A stretch of 13,740 nt of DNA from Bifidobacterium breve (GCA_945866155.1 CAMBGL010000023.1:1-13740); one strand, 5' to 3'; positions 1 through 7,410 are shown, counted from the first letter of the stretch. Translations and numbers: made by a program. The notes: generated by a model not told the origin, from the sequence alone.

Positions 1-264
1 GGAACCGGAGTTACTGCAAACGTTATCCATCCTGGAGACGTAAAGACTGAAATGTGGGGAGACATCAAGGACAAGGTCGAAGAGGTAGGGGATGTTGCAA
101 TCAACTATAAGAACTGGGTTGATTGGGTGGAAGAAACTGGTGGCGATGATCCCCAAAAGGCTGTTGATTTGGTCCTGAAGCTAATCTCTCCTGAGAGTGA
201 CCATGTCAATGGTGAATTCTGTTGGATAGATAACCCTTTGCAAGCACCGACTAAAAGTTGGTAA
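1..264 (+). CDS. Short-chain dehydrogenase/reductase (SDR), C-terminal part
   Basis: The reading frame is open from the first base and stops with TAA at 262-264, so only about the last 87 residues are visible and the start lies outside the window. The visible start reads GVTANVIHPGDVKTEMW, which matches the SDR segment after the catalytic Tyr-Lys (V-x-x-I-x-P-G-x-V-x-T-x-M) that closes over the cofactor. A second recognisable SDR piece is near the end, where S-P-E-S-D-H-V-N-G-E matches the usual 'neG.. i.G..' strand. Such proteins are soluble NAD(P)-dependent oxidoreductases; the substrate cannot be told from this part. The FKBP gene follows after 27 bases, so the two may be co-transcribed. 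The internal ATG at 52 is not the start, because the SDR motif lies upstream of it. Confidence 0.85.
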   Translation, partial: GTGVTANVIHPGDVKTEMWGDIKDKVEEVGDVAINYKNWVDWVEETGGDDPQKAVDLVLKLISPESDHVNGEFCWIDNPLQAPTKSW

Positions 265-291
265 GTAGTTATCAACCTGTAAGGTATGCCC

Positions 292-786
292 ATGAAAAAA
301 TTCCTTATTTCGGTAATCGTTATAACCAGCGCGCTTTCGCTAACAGCATGTGGAGGATCTACAGTGGCAACTAGTACAGAATCAAGCACTAATTCGGGAT
401 TGCCAACAGTTTCAGCAAATGCGGGAGCCAAACCAACAATTTCTAAACCAGAAGGCGCAGCTCCTTCAACTCTGGTAACTGAAGACATTATTGAAGGTAC
501 TGGCCCAGAAGCTGTTGCAACATCAACAATGACAGTTCATTACACATTACTTACATGGTCACAAGGTGAAGTTGTTGAATCTTCTTGGGATAGCGGATCT
601 CCTGCGACATTCCCACTTGCAAATGTCATTGCTGGATGGCAACAAGGAATCCCAGGAATGAAAGTTGGCGGGCGACGCTTGCTAGTGATTCCACCAGATC
701 TTGGTTACGGTGCACAAGGCGCCGGCGCAGCAATTGGACCTAACGAAACTCTAGTTTTCGTTGTAGACGTAATTGGTATTGCGTAA
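292..786 (+). CDS. Lipoprotein FKBP-type peptidyl-prolyl cis-trans isomerase
   Basis: A 164-residue exported prolyl isomerase. The ATG at 292 is preferred to the in-frame ATG at 286, because AAGG at 281-284 sits 7 bases upstream of 292 but would touch 286. The N-terminus is a lipoprotein signal: MKK, a hydrophobic stretch, and the lipobox L-T-A-C with Cys20 as the predicted lipidated residue. A low-complexity Ser/Thr/Ala linker (about 22-60) follows, then one FKBP_C domain (about 63-164). The domain shows V-H-Y (Tyr84), the G-W-Q-Q-G-I-P-G-M-K-V-G-G-R-R core with Trp116, I-P-P-D-L-G-Y-G (Tyr139) and the closing T-L-V-F-V-V-D-V strand. The usual F-D-S-S is altered to S-S-W-D-S. It probably works as a folding catalyst on the outer face of the membrane. 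The stop lies 8 bases from the convergent stop of the kinase gene, and no terminator hairpin is evident between them. Confidence 0.9.
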   Translation: MKKFLISVIVITSALSLTACGGSTVATSTESSTNSGLPTVSANAGAKPTISKPEGAAPSTLVTEDIIEGTGPEAVATSTMTVHYTLLTWSQGEVVESSWDSGSPATFPLANVIAGWQQGIPGMKVGGRRLLVIPPDLGYGAQGAGAAIGPNETLVFVVDVIGIA

Positions 787-794
787 CTCTTCTT

Positions 795-2531
795 CTAAAA
801 TGGAGTAGACATTGTGGCTAATGTGCCATCATCGTTTGTTTTCAATTTCCAGTCAGGTGCAAAAACCTGGAATAAAGTTGAACCCAAACCAGGCTTCTTA
901 GTAGATTTTAGTTTTCCATCATCTTGAACTTCAATCTTGCAAATATCGCCTTCGATCCAAACATCGACCTTCACATTCTTTGCTTTTCCATGTCGAATTG
1001 CATTGATAATTGATTCCTCGATGAGTTGGGAGATAATCTCTCCATTTTTTGAAACTATTTCTAGTTCGGGTGGCAAATTCATCTTGATTCTGGTCAAGCC
1101 TCGCCAAGTTTGTACAAGTTCATCGAGGCGTACCTTGGGAATTCGAGCTCGTTTCTTCTCATAAGGAGTTTTCAATAATTCCAAACGAGCTAAAACTTGA
1201 CGCGTAGTCACTGTAGACATGGCAGAAAAATCAGTTTCTGCCGCTTTGAGAAGTAAAAGTTTACTAGCGGTCAATTGTGATTGTACTTCAGCGTGTAAAT
1301 ATTGGGCATACTCAGATTCTTCATTGGAAGTATTACCAGCTGAAAGAATTTCTTGCAATTTATCATCAGGTAAAAATTTGCGTAATTGAACTAAAGCCTC
1401 TTCGCGTGCATTATAAACCGATAAAATCATTGTTCCAATGACCACTAAGATGATAGCCACAACCATAGTTCCAATTTGCACCTGTAACAGATTCTCAAAA
1501 GATGAGTAGTAGGAGATATTAAGGAAATAATTAATATAGAGAATTATTGGTAATTGAATAAAAATATAAAAAATGAGATAAAGAAGATTGTTGAACCCGA
1601 TTCCCTTACGCAAAGTATTAGTAATTCTGTCAGCAAGTTCGCAACCGAGAAAAGTTAGAACGAGAGCAAAAAGTTGCAGAAGTATTGAGTTCAATATCGT
1701 CGCATGCGATAATTGTCCGATGAAAGAGAGCGGCATAATTATTAACAATATAACTATGGTGGGTGCTTTCGTCTCAAAAATAGAATTTCTTATAACTCGC
1801 CAGGGATGGATTTGTGGCCATATAAGTTCTGCATTTTTCCATCGCTGTGAACTTTTTGGACGTATATTTTTAGCAATAACACGATCAATTGCTTGCGCTT
1901 GCTGGCGAAGGGTCAATCCCTCAGATTTTTGAGCAATAGAGTCTTCCAAGAGCTTGCCCAATCGAGTTATCGCATCTTGACGTTCTTTATCGTCGATATC
2001 TCTTGCGCCCAAGGATCTTGACAGAATATTTTTTGAATTAGTAGAAGAAAATGTAAGCAAGAATTCCCGTAAATCCTTTTCGAACTTTCCCCATACTCCT
2101 CGAATGATAGAGACTAAGAGAAAAAAATAAAGAAATGTGAATCCTGAATTAAGCGCACGTGCAGTTATTGATAACGGGTCTTCTACAAGGAATAGAGGAG
2201 CTATCAGACTGAGCACTATTCCACGGAGGGCTCCAAGAAAAAAAGCGATGAATAGATGTACACGCCGAGAGCCTCTTTTATTGAAGTGATGAACGAAGGG
2301 AACCATGGAAGCGTGAGATAAAAGAGCAATCGCTGTCCATGTGAGCAGACCTTCAGAACTGGCTTTGTCAGGATTAATGAAAAGTACTGCCGTTAGAACT
2401 GAAACAGGAATCGTGCTCCAAAAGGCAGTCCATGTAACAATTCTTTCTTGAATAAATGTGGCGTAGGGGGTGATTTCATTTTTGATTCTCACCAAAGACG
2501 AACTCAATCTCACCACGCTAAAAAACCTCAA
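795..2531 (-). CDS. Membrane sensor histidine kinase, NarX/DesK-like (HisKA_3 type)
   Basis: A 578-residue kinase, last gene of a minus-strand operon. It has two blocks of membrane helices (about 35-145 and 256-373) separated by a hydrophilic helical segment (about 146-255). A linker leads to an H-box, Y-L-H-A-E-V-Q-S-Q-L, whose His413 is the likely phosphorylated residue. The C-terminal HATPase domain has the N box E-E-S-I-I-N-A-I-R-H-G (Asn510), the G1 box Q-D-D-G (537-539) and G-L-G-S (548-551). No extracellular sensor domain is visible, so the membrane helices may do the sensing. The start shown is a TTG overlapping the previous stop (TTGA). A GTG at 2516-2514 with GAGG nine bases upstream is an alternative that removes five residues. 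The adjacent response regulator is the obvious partner; the signal is unknown. Confidence 0.85.
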   Translation of the reverse strand: MRFFSVVRLSSSLVRIKNEITPYATFIQERIVTWTAFWSTIPVSVLTAVLFINPDKASSEGLLTWTAIALLSHASMVPFVHHFNKRGSRRVHLFIAFFLGALRGIVLSLIAPLFLVEDPLSITARALNSGFTFLYFFLLVSIIRGVWGKFEKDLREFLLTFSSTNSKNILSRSLGARDIDDKERQDAITRLGKLLEDSIAQKSEGLTLRQQAQAIDRVIAKNIRPKSSQRWKNAELIWPQIHPWRVIRNSIFETKAPTIVILLIIMPLSFIGQLSHATILNSILLQLFALVLTFLGCELADRITNTLRKGIGFNNLLYLIFYIFIQLPIILYINYFLNISYYSSFENLLQVQIGTMVVAIILVVIGTMILSVYNAREEALVQLRKFLPDDKLQEILSAGNTSNEESEYAQYLHAEVQSQLTASKLLLLKAAETDFSAMSTVTTRQVLARLELLKTPYEKKRARIPKVRLDELVQTWRGLTRIKMNLPPELEIVSKNGEIISQLIEESIINAIRHGKAKNVKVDVWIEGDICKIEVQDDGKLKSTKKPGLGSTLFQVFAPDWKLKTNDDGTLATMSTPF

Positions 2532-3934
2532 TTCAACAATTCACGGATACTTAGGTTCTGAATCTCTGCGATTCCATTAGATAGAAGTGTATTCGCATTA
2601 TTTATAATTCCAGAAGGGTCTTTGCCGAAGACATGCGTGTCTTCATCTTTTGACAATAAATTTAGGGCAAGGATAACTCCTGATATGTGCCCTTGAAGGG
2701 CACCTTGATTAGTAGTCATGTTTACTGCTTCAAGCATTTCATTCTTACTACTCTTGAGATTAAGAATTTCTCGAGAATTCGTGCTTTCAATACTCATTGA
2801 TTGAAGCAATAATGAATCTGCCTTTAAAAATGAAAGAAATAAAGAGGCAAGATATACAGCAAACGTTACTCTAGCCGCAGAATATAGTGGGTCGAAAGGC
2901 TGCGAGAGCTCAAAGATTCGTGGCACTAATTTAGAGGCATAGAGATACTGGAGGATGAAAATAAAGATATATGCAAAAGCATAGATGAATGACTTCTGGG
3001 AAATTTTTGCACGCTTTGAAATAATGTCAAATAGCACAAGAGATATTCCGATAATGATTGAGCTCAGAATTGCACACAAGACTCCTGAGATTGAGTTTCG
3101 ACCAAATTGAACTATTGCGCCTCCAAATGTTAGAAAGAGAAATGAAAGTTTGACCGAGAAGATGCTGGGCCATAGTTTCAATGCGACAGGAGTTGAACTG
3201 AAAATACGAGATGCAACGCCAGATCGTGGACTAGGAAGTGACTCTAAATTATCTAAATTTACCCGCATCTGATAAGCCAAGCGATGTGCTTGTTCTTCCA
3301 GGGAGAATAAGGCTAGGGCTAGAGGTTGAGAGAGTTCAAATTTCTTGAGTCCAGCTGTGAGCCGTTGCAGTTGGATAACTTTAGGAATGAGGGTTTGTTG
3401 CAGGGTGATGATCGCCTCTTCCTTCATGGCGACTTGCTCAGCGTTCAAATTAGTACTATCGGTGGAAATGAATCCACTCAATGATCGAAGTGCAGCTTTC
3501 CTAGTTTCAATTTCGTAGATTGAACCAAATGCATACGCTGCAAATCCCAATCCCAGCGTAGAAAACAAGGCAGAGGTAAGTATTCGCAAAGTTGTATACG
3601 AATCTAAATTCAAAATTGAGGCGGCGTAGAATTCAGCAAAGAAACCACGAATCACACCAGTCATAGCCCAAACAAAGAGACAGAGGTAAAGATTTTGCTC
3701 TCGAGCTTTTCTATTTCTGAGTATTGTTAATGAAGAAATATGCAAGAAAAGAAATGATGTTAGTTCTCCCGCAAGTACGATCTTTATCTGATTACTAAAA
3801 TTCCCCGGAGCTAATACGAATTCGCGCTCTAGCGCAAAGAAAAAACTAATTGGTAAGTACAAGAGCATTGAAGGCATTGATACTGCCGAACGCCCAGTGG
3901 ACACTAATTTAAAGTGCTGGAACCACGACTTCAC
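2528..3934 (-). CDS. Membrane sensor-like protein, degenerate kinase paralogue without ATPase domain
   Basis: A 468-residue membrane protein between the response regulator and the kinase. It has the same plan as the kinase downstream: a block of helices (about 20-140), a cytosolic helical segment (about 141-250), a second block (about 258-371), and a short C-terminal helical region. There, L-Q-G-H-I-S-G-V-I-L-A-L-N-L-L (413-427) aligns with the kinase H-box L-H-A-E-V-Q-S-Q-L-T-A-S-K-L-L, but the phosphorylated His is replaced by Gln414. The protein ends about 40 residues later, with no HATPase domain. It probably arose by duplication and cannot autophosphorylate, so it may be a sensing partner or regulator of the kinase; this is inference. 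The start is GTG overlapping the regulator's stop (GTGA), implying coupled translation. No frameshift debris of an ATPase domain appears before the next gene. Confidence 0.7.
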   Translation of the reverse strand: MKSWFQHFKLVSTGRSAVSMPSMLLYLPISFFFALEREFVLAPGNFSNQIKIVLAGELTSFLFLHISSLTILRNRKAREQNLYLCLFVWAMTGVIRGFFAEFYAASILNLDSYTTLRILTSALFSTLGLGFAAYAFGSIYEIETRKAALRSLSGFISTDSTNLNAEQVAMKEEAIITLQQTLIPKVIQLQRLTAGLKKFELSQPLALALFSLEEQAHRLAYQMRVNLDNLESLPSPRSGVASRIFSSTPVALKLWPSIFSVKLSFLFLTFGGAIVQFGRNSISGVLCAILSSIIIGISLVLFDIISKRAKISQKSFIYAFAYIFIFILQYLYASKLVPRIFELSQPFDPLYSAARVTFAVYLASLFLSFLKADSLLLQSMSIESTNSREILNLKSSKNEMLEAVNMTTNQGALQGHISGVILALNLLSKDEDTHVFGKDPSGIINNANTLLSNGIAEIQNLSIRELLN

Positions 3935-4581
3935 CGGATAACAACTTTATCTTCCTGCCACATCCGAACAGCGAGAACGCGAGGATTGAAGTCCTCATCA
4001 TTTTTTAGTCCCAATGTCGAAAATGTTCTCTGTACAAGTGCTTCAGTAGCTCGCAGTGAAGTTCCACGACGCACAGCGATTGCCGCATTTGTATAACCCT
4101 CAGCAAGTAATCTTAGAATTTCTGCCTGAGTTTCACTAATTGCTATGCGATTACTCTCAGCAGGTGTTGGACGCACCACATTGGCATTGATCTGTGCAAT
4201 CGAATCTTGAACCGCATTACCAAGTGCTGCAATTGATTGCAGTTCCGACTTCACAAGATAAATAACATTTGCTGGTAATTCTGTTCCACGGGGCAGTGCC
4301 AAGTTAGCGGAGGCATGTGAAGTCAAAATTACTTTACCGATCCATGGGCGCTCTGCATCCAGGAAGTTGAGAAGATCGGCGCCACTTGGTGCACTAATTC
4401 CAAAATTCAAATCGGTGATGACTGCGTGAGGATCAAAGCCCTCGATTGCCTCAATGGCTTTAGCGACAGAGTTGACGGCAATGACCTCAAAATTTGCATC
4501 GCTGAGAATCTCGCGGAGAAGATTGAGTGTGAACTCTTCATCTTCTGCAACGAGCACTCTTGTACGAAATGCAGTTGTCAT
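3931..4581 (-). CDS. Two-component response regulator, NarL/FixJ-type (receiver plus LuxR HTH)
   Basis: A 216-residue transcription regulator and first gene of the signalling operon. The ATG at 4581-4579 is preferred over an in-frame TTG 18 bases upstream, which has no ribosome site before it. The receiver domain (about 7-125) has the acidic pair Glu13/Asp14, the phosphoacceptor Asp57 in V-I-T-D-L, Thr87-Ser88 in V-I-L-T-S and Lys111 in Y-L-V-K-S, so it looks phosphorylatable. The LuxR-type helix-turn-helix (about 148-193) contains L-L-A-E-G-Y-T-N-A-A-I-A followed by the recognition-helix region ending F-S-T-L-G-L. It should bind DNA as a dimer once phosphorylated by the neighbouring kinase. 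The stop overlaps the GTG of the next gene. Its targets are unknown; the divergent secreted-protein gene and the surface locus beyond it are candidates by position only. Confidence 0.9.
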   Translation of the reverse strand: MTTAFRTRVLVAEDEEFTLNLLREILSDANFEVIAVNSVAKAIEAIEGFDPHAVITDLNFGISAPSGADLLNFLDAERPWIGKVILTSHASANLALPRGTELPANVIYLVKSELQSIAALGNAVQDSIAQINANVVRPTPAESNRIAISETQAEILRLLAEGYTNAAIAVRRGTSLRATEALVQRTFSTLGLKNDEDFNPRVLAVRMWQEDKVVIR

Positions 4582-4762
4582 TACAAGTCCATCCCTCAAG
4601 GTTTGGTTTAGAGAATCGGGAGTCTAGGTCTTTCTCCTTTTTTCTTCACCTTCGATGTTCGGGTAATACAACATCAATTCTAGGTGCTAAAAGTCATCGC
4701 GTTCCAAAGAAGTATCACTATTTCTAAGCCTCGCGCTTCCGGCTCGTGAAAATAGTGGCGGG

Positions 4763-4777
4763 TATGCTCGCACTGTG
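4763..4777 (+). promoter_or_regulatory. Candidate -10 element for a leaderless transcript
   Basis: TATGCT at 4763-4768 is a reasonable -10 hexamer, and the GTG start codon at 4775 lies six bases downstream, just where transcription would begin. There is no purine-rich ribosome site before this GTG, which fits leaderless translation, a common mode in actinobacteria. No convincing -35 is seen at normal spacing. This is the only clear element seen in the 193-base gap (4582-4774) between the divergent regulator and secreted-protein genes. A promoter for the regulator operon must also lie there but could not be placed with confidence. Confidence 0.5.
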
Positions 4778-5602
4778 AATAGAAATAAGTGGAGTGATAG
4801 ACCACGCTTCACAGGAGCAAATCCAAGCCGTTCACACTTATTTGTCCACAAACCTTCCGTTTTCGCCAAGCGAATAGGCGCTCTCATCATTACCGGGGTT
4901 TTGCTCACCATCGTTGCACCAGTTCTAGCCGATGAAAATAATTTGCCACCGATTGAGGAGCAAGTAAGTGCGCCTAGTGAATCACCCCTTGCGACAGATA
5001 CATCCACTGTAAGTGAATCGCCATCGCCGAGTGAAGCTCCAATTCCTTCATCGAGTCCAAGTGCCCAGAGTTCAGATGCGCCATCGCAATTTTTCGATAC
5101 AGAAACTGCCAGTGCATCTCCATCGCCTCGCCCGCCTGAGCCAATTGCTAATCAGGGAATGCGCATCGATATGCCATCAATCTTGCCTGTGGATCCACGA
5201 GCACTATCTCGAAACTTGCCGGCAATCAATATCTCAGGCCCCGACTATCTGCTCGCCTGCATGAATTCTTCAAGTCTAATTTTTGATATTTACCGAAAGA
5301 ATTCACCCGACTCAAATTTCAATGGTGAACAACTGGCAACAGGTGACTTCTCCCAAAGTCTCTTGATCTCCGGAACAAGCGCCCAAGTAGAAGCAATTAT
5401 CAATAGTTATAACGGCCTTCGAATGGTGAGTCTGCGAGGTTCTATTTCTGGGGCAGTTGCAACCTTTGCTTTTGTTGCAGTCTCTCAACCTGTACTGGAC
5501 GCTTCAATGTGTAGCCGTTCGGTAAATACACGAACACTTATTTTTCGCCCGCTAGGAATTGGTTTCGAATTGAAAAAGAATGGGCTAACTCTCAAGAAAT
5601 AA
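4775..5602 (+). CDS. Secreted protein with Ser/Pro-rich linker, unknown function
   Basis: A 275-residue exported protein that I cannot assign to a named family. After a 33-residue basic N-terminus (rich in Arg, Lys, His) comes one hydrophobic segment (about 34-50) ending V-L-A before D-E-N, a plausible signal peptidase site after Ala52. Residues about 64-125 are a low-complexity stalk of Ser, Pro, Ala and Thr, likely extended and possibly glycosylated. The C-terminal part (about 145-275) is a compact, beta-rich-looking domain with Cys162 (L-L-A-C-M-N) and Cys246 (S-M-C-S), which could form a disulfide outside the cell. The GTG at 4775 is the start, as no in-frame ATG precedes the signal segment. 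It is divergent from the two-component operon and 104 bases upstream of the first small exported protein, with no terminator evident between them. Confidence 0.7.
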   Translation: MNRNKWSDRPRFTGANPSRSHLFVHKPSVFAKRIGALIITGVLLTIVAPVLADENNLPPIEEQVSAPSESPLATDTSTVSESPSPSEAPIPSSSPSAQSSDAPSQFFDTETASASPSPRPPEPIANQGMRIDMPSILPVDPRALSRNLPAINISGPDYLLACMNSSSLIFDIYRKNSPDSNFNGEQLATGDFSQSLLISGTSAQVEAIINSYNGLRMVSLRGSISGAVATFAFVAVSQPVLDASMCSRSVNTRTLIFRPLGIGFELKKNGLTLKK

Positions 5603-5706
5603 AGAATGTGTAATCAGCCCTGCTAATCCAAGGTTTCTCACGCCTGACTCACTAAAATAATCAATGTATTTACAGTGTTTTTGGCTGTCCCGAGAAAGGA
5701 AGATTG

Positions 5707-6396
5707 ATGCCCCAGGGTTTGCAATCTCCTTTGAGTGGGCGAGTCAATGCAGGCTTTGGTGGTAATGAGCGCCCCCACCGAAATAAAATTATTGTCGGTG
5801 TCGTATTGGCCGCGATTGTTCCATTTATCGTTTCAACTTTTGCAGCAACTGTGACTGTGGGAAATGGCGCTCTTGAATTTGGTCAAGGTTCCCAACAGGC
5901 CGTTGCTTGCGATCCAACTGTCTTTGCAGCCCTGAGTGAAGAGTGGCATTCAGCGCCAACGAGTACAGATACTTCTGCCGGTTTTTTTCGTGTTCGTGGA
6001 GTAACAGTTTCTAATCTTGATCTAACTTCATGTCGCGGAAAAAAATTGCGTATTCGCTTAGTTGACACATTAGGTGCAGAACTAGCTATTGGTCCAACAT
6101 CGGATGCAAAAGTGCTACAAATTTCACTTCCAAATGTTGATGCACCAATAAGTATTAATGATGCAGGAGCACTGGCATTGACCTATTTATCAGGTGAAGG
6201 ATCACTTGTTTCAAGTGCAATGGCTGCATCAATATCACTCAATGTTTCCGGAACTTCTATTTATGACGGTTCTGATTTATCTGCAACGAGTGCAGATGTA
6301 ACTTTTTATTTAGATTCAACAGCAACATCGGTAAATATTGATGGCCAAAGAATTGGCCGAACAACAGTTGAAACTGTAAATAATCCAACTAGATAA
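5707..6396 (+). CDS. Small exported protein with two-Cys domain, candidate SipW-type substrate (paralogue 1)
   Basis: 229 residues. The ATG at 5707 is chosen over the TTG at 5704, because AAGGA at 5696-5700 lies six bases from the ATG and only three from the TTG. Layout: a 26-residue polar, Arg-containing cytosolic leader, a hydrophobic segment (about 27-47) ending S-T-F-A-A, then a beta-rich, Ser/Thr/Ala/Asp-rich domain. It shares two motifs with the gene at 6644: A-L-E-F-G-Q-G-S-Q-Q-A-V-A-C-D (Cys68) and V-S-N-L-D-L-T-S-C-R-G-K (Cys109), with the two Cys 41 residues apart in both. A long polar leader before the signal segment and F-x-x-G soon after it recall TasA/camelysin-type substrates of SipW, but I see no further match. 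Proposed role: a surface or fibre subunit cleaved by the peptidase at 7459 (inference). Confidence 0.7.
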   Translation: MPQGLQSPLSGRVNAGFGGNERPHRNKIIVGVVLAAIVPFIVSTFAATVTVGNGALEFGQGSQQAVACDPTVFAALSEEWHSAPTSTDTSAGFFRVRGVTVSNLDLTSCRGKKLRIRLVDTLGAELAIGPTSDAKVLQISLPNVDAPISINDAGALALTYLSGEGSLVSSAMAASISLNVSGTSIYDGSDLSATSADVTFYLDSTATSVNIDGQRIGRTTVETVNNPTR

Positions 6397-6414
6397 CTAT
6401 TTTTAGCGAGTTAT

Positions 6415-6445
6415 AAGTTCGAGTATCACGACCGAACTTCTTTTC
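6415..6445 (+). terminator. Possible weak intrinsic terminator
   Basis: AAGTTCG (6415-6421) and CGAACTT (6433-6439) form a 7-bp stem with an 11-base loop, followed by the pyrimidine run CTTTTCC. It lies 19 bases after the stop of the preceding gene. The stem is short and only moderately GC-rich, so termination would be partial. The same CGAACTT recurs at 6616-6622, so this arm may instead take part in alternative pairing with the leader of the next gene. Confidence 0.35.
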
Positions 6446-6513
6446 CACTTGCAGAAGTACGCTCATTCGCAGATTCAAGGGAAGCTCTGAAAAGGGAGTA
6501 AAACCCGAATAGA

Positions 6514-6623
6514 AAAGTTCAAAAGGGCCATTTTCGAGGCAAAGTCACTTGCATGAGGCTGTACAGGGTGATTGACTCACTTTCAATAAGAGATTCACAC
6601 CGCGTGAGCCTCATACGAACTTT
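6514..6623 (+). promoter_or_regulatory. Candidate structured leader RNA upstream of the major exported-protein gene
   Basis: Two nested complementary pairs are visible: AAAGTTC (6514-6520) with GAACTTT (6617-6623), and ATGAGGCT (6553-6560) with AGCCTCAT (6607-6614). The 3' arms are only two bases apart, so the helices could stack on one side. A small GTGA/TCAC hairpin (6568-6571 with 6577-6580) fits inside. The outer helix ends seven bases before the ribosome site at 6631. It does not match any riboswitch class I recognise. The gap 6397-6643 has no gene. A TTGACT at 6572 could be a -35 element but lacks a good -10, in which case the leader would be shorter than proposed. Confidence 0.35.
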
Positions 6624-6630
6624 CCCCACA

Positions 6631-6636
6631 AGGAGG
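6631..6636 (+). promoter_or_regulatory. Strong ribosome binding site
   Basis: AGGAGG, preceded by CACA and followed by AAG, ends seven bases before the ATG at 6644. It is the best Shine-Dalgarno match in the window and fixes the start of the downstream gene. The neighbouring genes have weaker sites or depend on coupling, so this gene is probably the most heavily translated of the set. Confidence 0.8.
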
Positions 6637-6643
6637 AAGCCAG

Positions 6644-7327
6644 ATGGATATCTTGAATTTAGGTGGCATCAATGAGCCATCTGAGCAACCTTCAAAAAAG
6701 AAGTTGAAAGTAATTATTGGAATTGGTCTACTCGCTGGTGTTATGGGCATGGGCTCAACACTCGCGGCATCCATCACTCTTAACGGTGGAACATCAGTTG
6801 AATTTGGTCAAGGTGTTCAGTATGTAACTGCGTGTGACTCTGCAGTCACATTGACTCCAGTATCCGGCTTTGTAAATGGTGCTGCTGGACAAGAATCCAA
6901 CCAGTCTAACTTTGCCCTAACCTCACTAGCCGTCAGTAATATTACTTCATCAACTTGCATAGGTAAAAGATTCACCCTTAATGCCTATACAGACAGCCTA
7001 ACTGTCGGAGGTAATTATACTTCTGATGGCACAATTGCTACTGCATTAGGCTTTGGTGAAAGCTACACAGCAGAAGCTGCCAATTTCTACAGTGGTACTT
7101 ATGTTGGAACTGCTGTAAATACCGGATGCATCATTACGGTTGTAACTTTGGATGATTATACCCTTACAAGCTGTAACAAGTCGTTTGCAGGAGGTAGTAT
7201 TTCACTTGCAGACAATACTGGTGGTTTTACTCTTACATTCGCCAGATCCACTGTTGTTAATGGCAGTTATGCGCGACCAATCTTGGCCGCAGCTGTCGAT
7301 AAATTCTCTGTGGAGTCATCAGCGTAA
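6644..7327 (+). CDS. Small exported protein with two-Cys domain, likely major subunit (paralogue 2)
   Basis: 227 residues. A polar cytosolic leader (1-22, ending in Ser-Lys-Lys-Lys-Leu-Lys) precedes a hydrophobic Gly/Met-rich segment (about 23-42) ending S-T-L-A-A, then a Thr/Ser/Gly-rich beta domain. It shares with the gene at 5707 the motifs S-V-E-F-G-Q-G-V-Q-Y-V-T-A-C-D (Cys64) and V-S-N-I-T-S-S-T-C-I-G-K (Cys105), again 41 residues apart. A second Cys pair near the middle (in N-T-G-C and L-T-S-C) is not in the other paralogues. The gene stands alone between a 247-base leader region and a near-perfect terminator and has the strongest ribosome site here, as expected for an abundant structural protein. 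Secretion and cleavage by the SipW-type peptidase just downstream, and assembly into a fibre or layer, are inferred. No TasA, pilin or S-layer family could be named. Confidence 0.75.
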   Translation: MDILNLGGINEPSEQPSKKKLKVIIGIGLLAGVMGMGSTLAASITLNGGTSVEFGQGVQYVTACDSAVTLTPVSGFVNGAAGQESNQSNFALTSLAVSNITSSTCIGKRFTLNAYTDSLTVGGNYTSDGTIATALGFGESYTAEAANFYSGTYVGTAVNTGCIITVVTLDDYTLTSCNKSFAGGSISLADNTGGFTLTFARSTVVNGSYARPILAAAVDKFSVESSA

Positions 7328-7341
7328 TAATATTCTAATAT

Positions 7342-7387
7342 AGTAATAGACCCGCTCAGAAATTTTTGAGCGGGTCTATTACTTTTT
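7342..7387 (+). terminator. Strong rho-independent terminator
   Basis: A perfect 17-bp inverted repeat, AGTAATAGACCCGCTCA (7342-7358) with its exact complement at 7367-7383, closes an 8-base loop and runs into TTTTT (7383-7387). The core CCCGCTC is GC-rich. It begins 14 bases after the stop of the gene at 6644 and separates that gene from the peptidase operon, so the two are probably transcribed separately, apart from read-through. Confidence 0.95.
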
Positions 7388-7410
7388 AGACTCACGGCAA
7401 TAGAATTGGT

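Noticed and set aside
105..488. Minus-strand frame of 127 residues across the SDR/FKBP junction
   Set aside because: It lies opposite two well-supported genes, has no recognisable domain, and its composition follows from the opposite strand.
1588..1932. Plus-strand frame of 114 residues inside the kinase gene
   Set aside because: It is opposite a conserved membrane kinase and shows no ribosome site or family features.
4687..5007. Minus-strand frame over the promoter and signal region of the gene at 4775
   Set aside because: The plus-strand protein has a clear signal segment and stalk; the antisense frame has neither a domain nor an upstream signal.
5603..5706. Promoter for the gene at 5707 based on TAAAAT at 5653
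   Set aside because: There is no matching -35 and the region is AT-rich; the gene may have a promoter here but it cannot be placed.
6553..6614. Inverted repeat considered as ends of an insertion element or an attachment site
   Set aside because: Only 8 bp long, no transposase or integrase is present, and no target duplication is seen; RNA pairing is a better reading.
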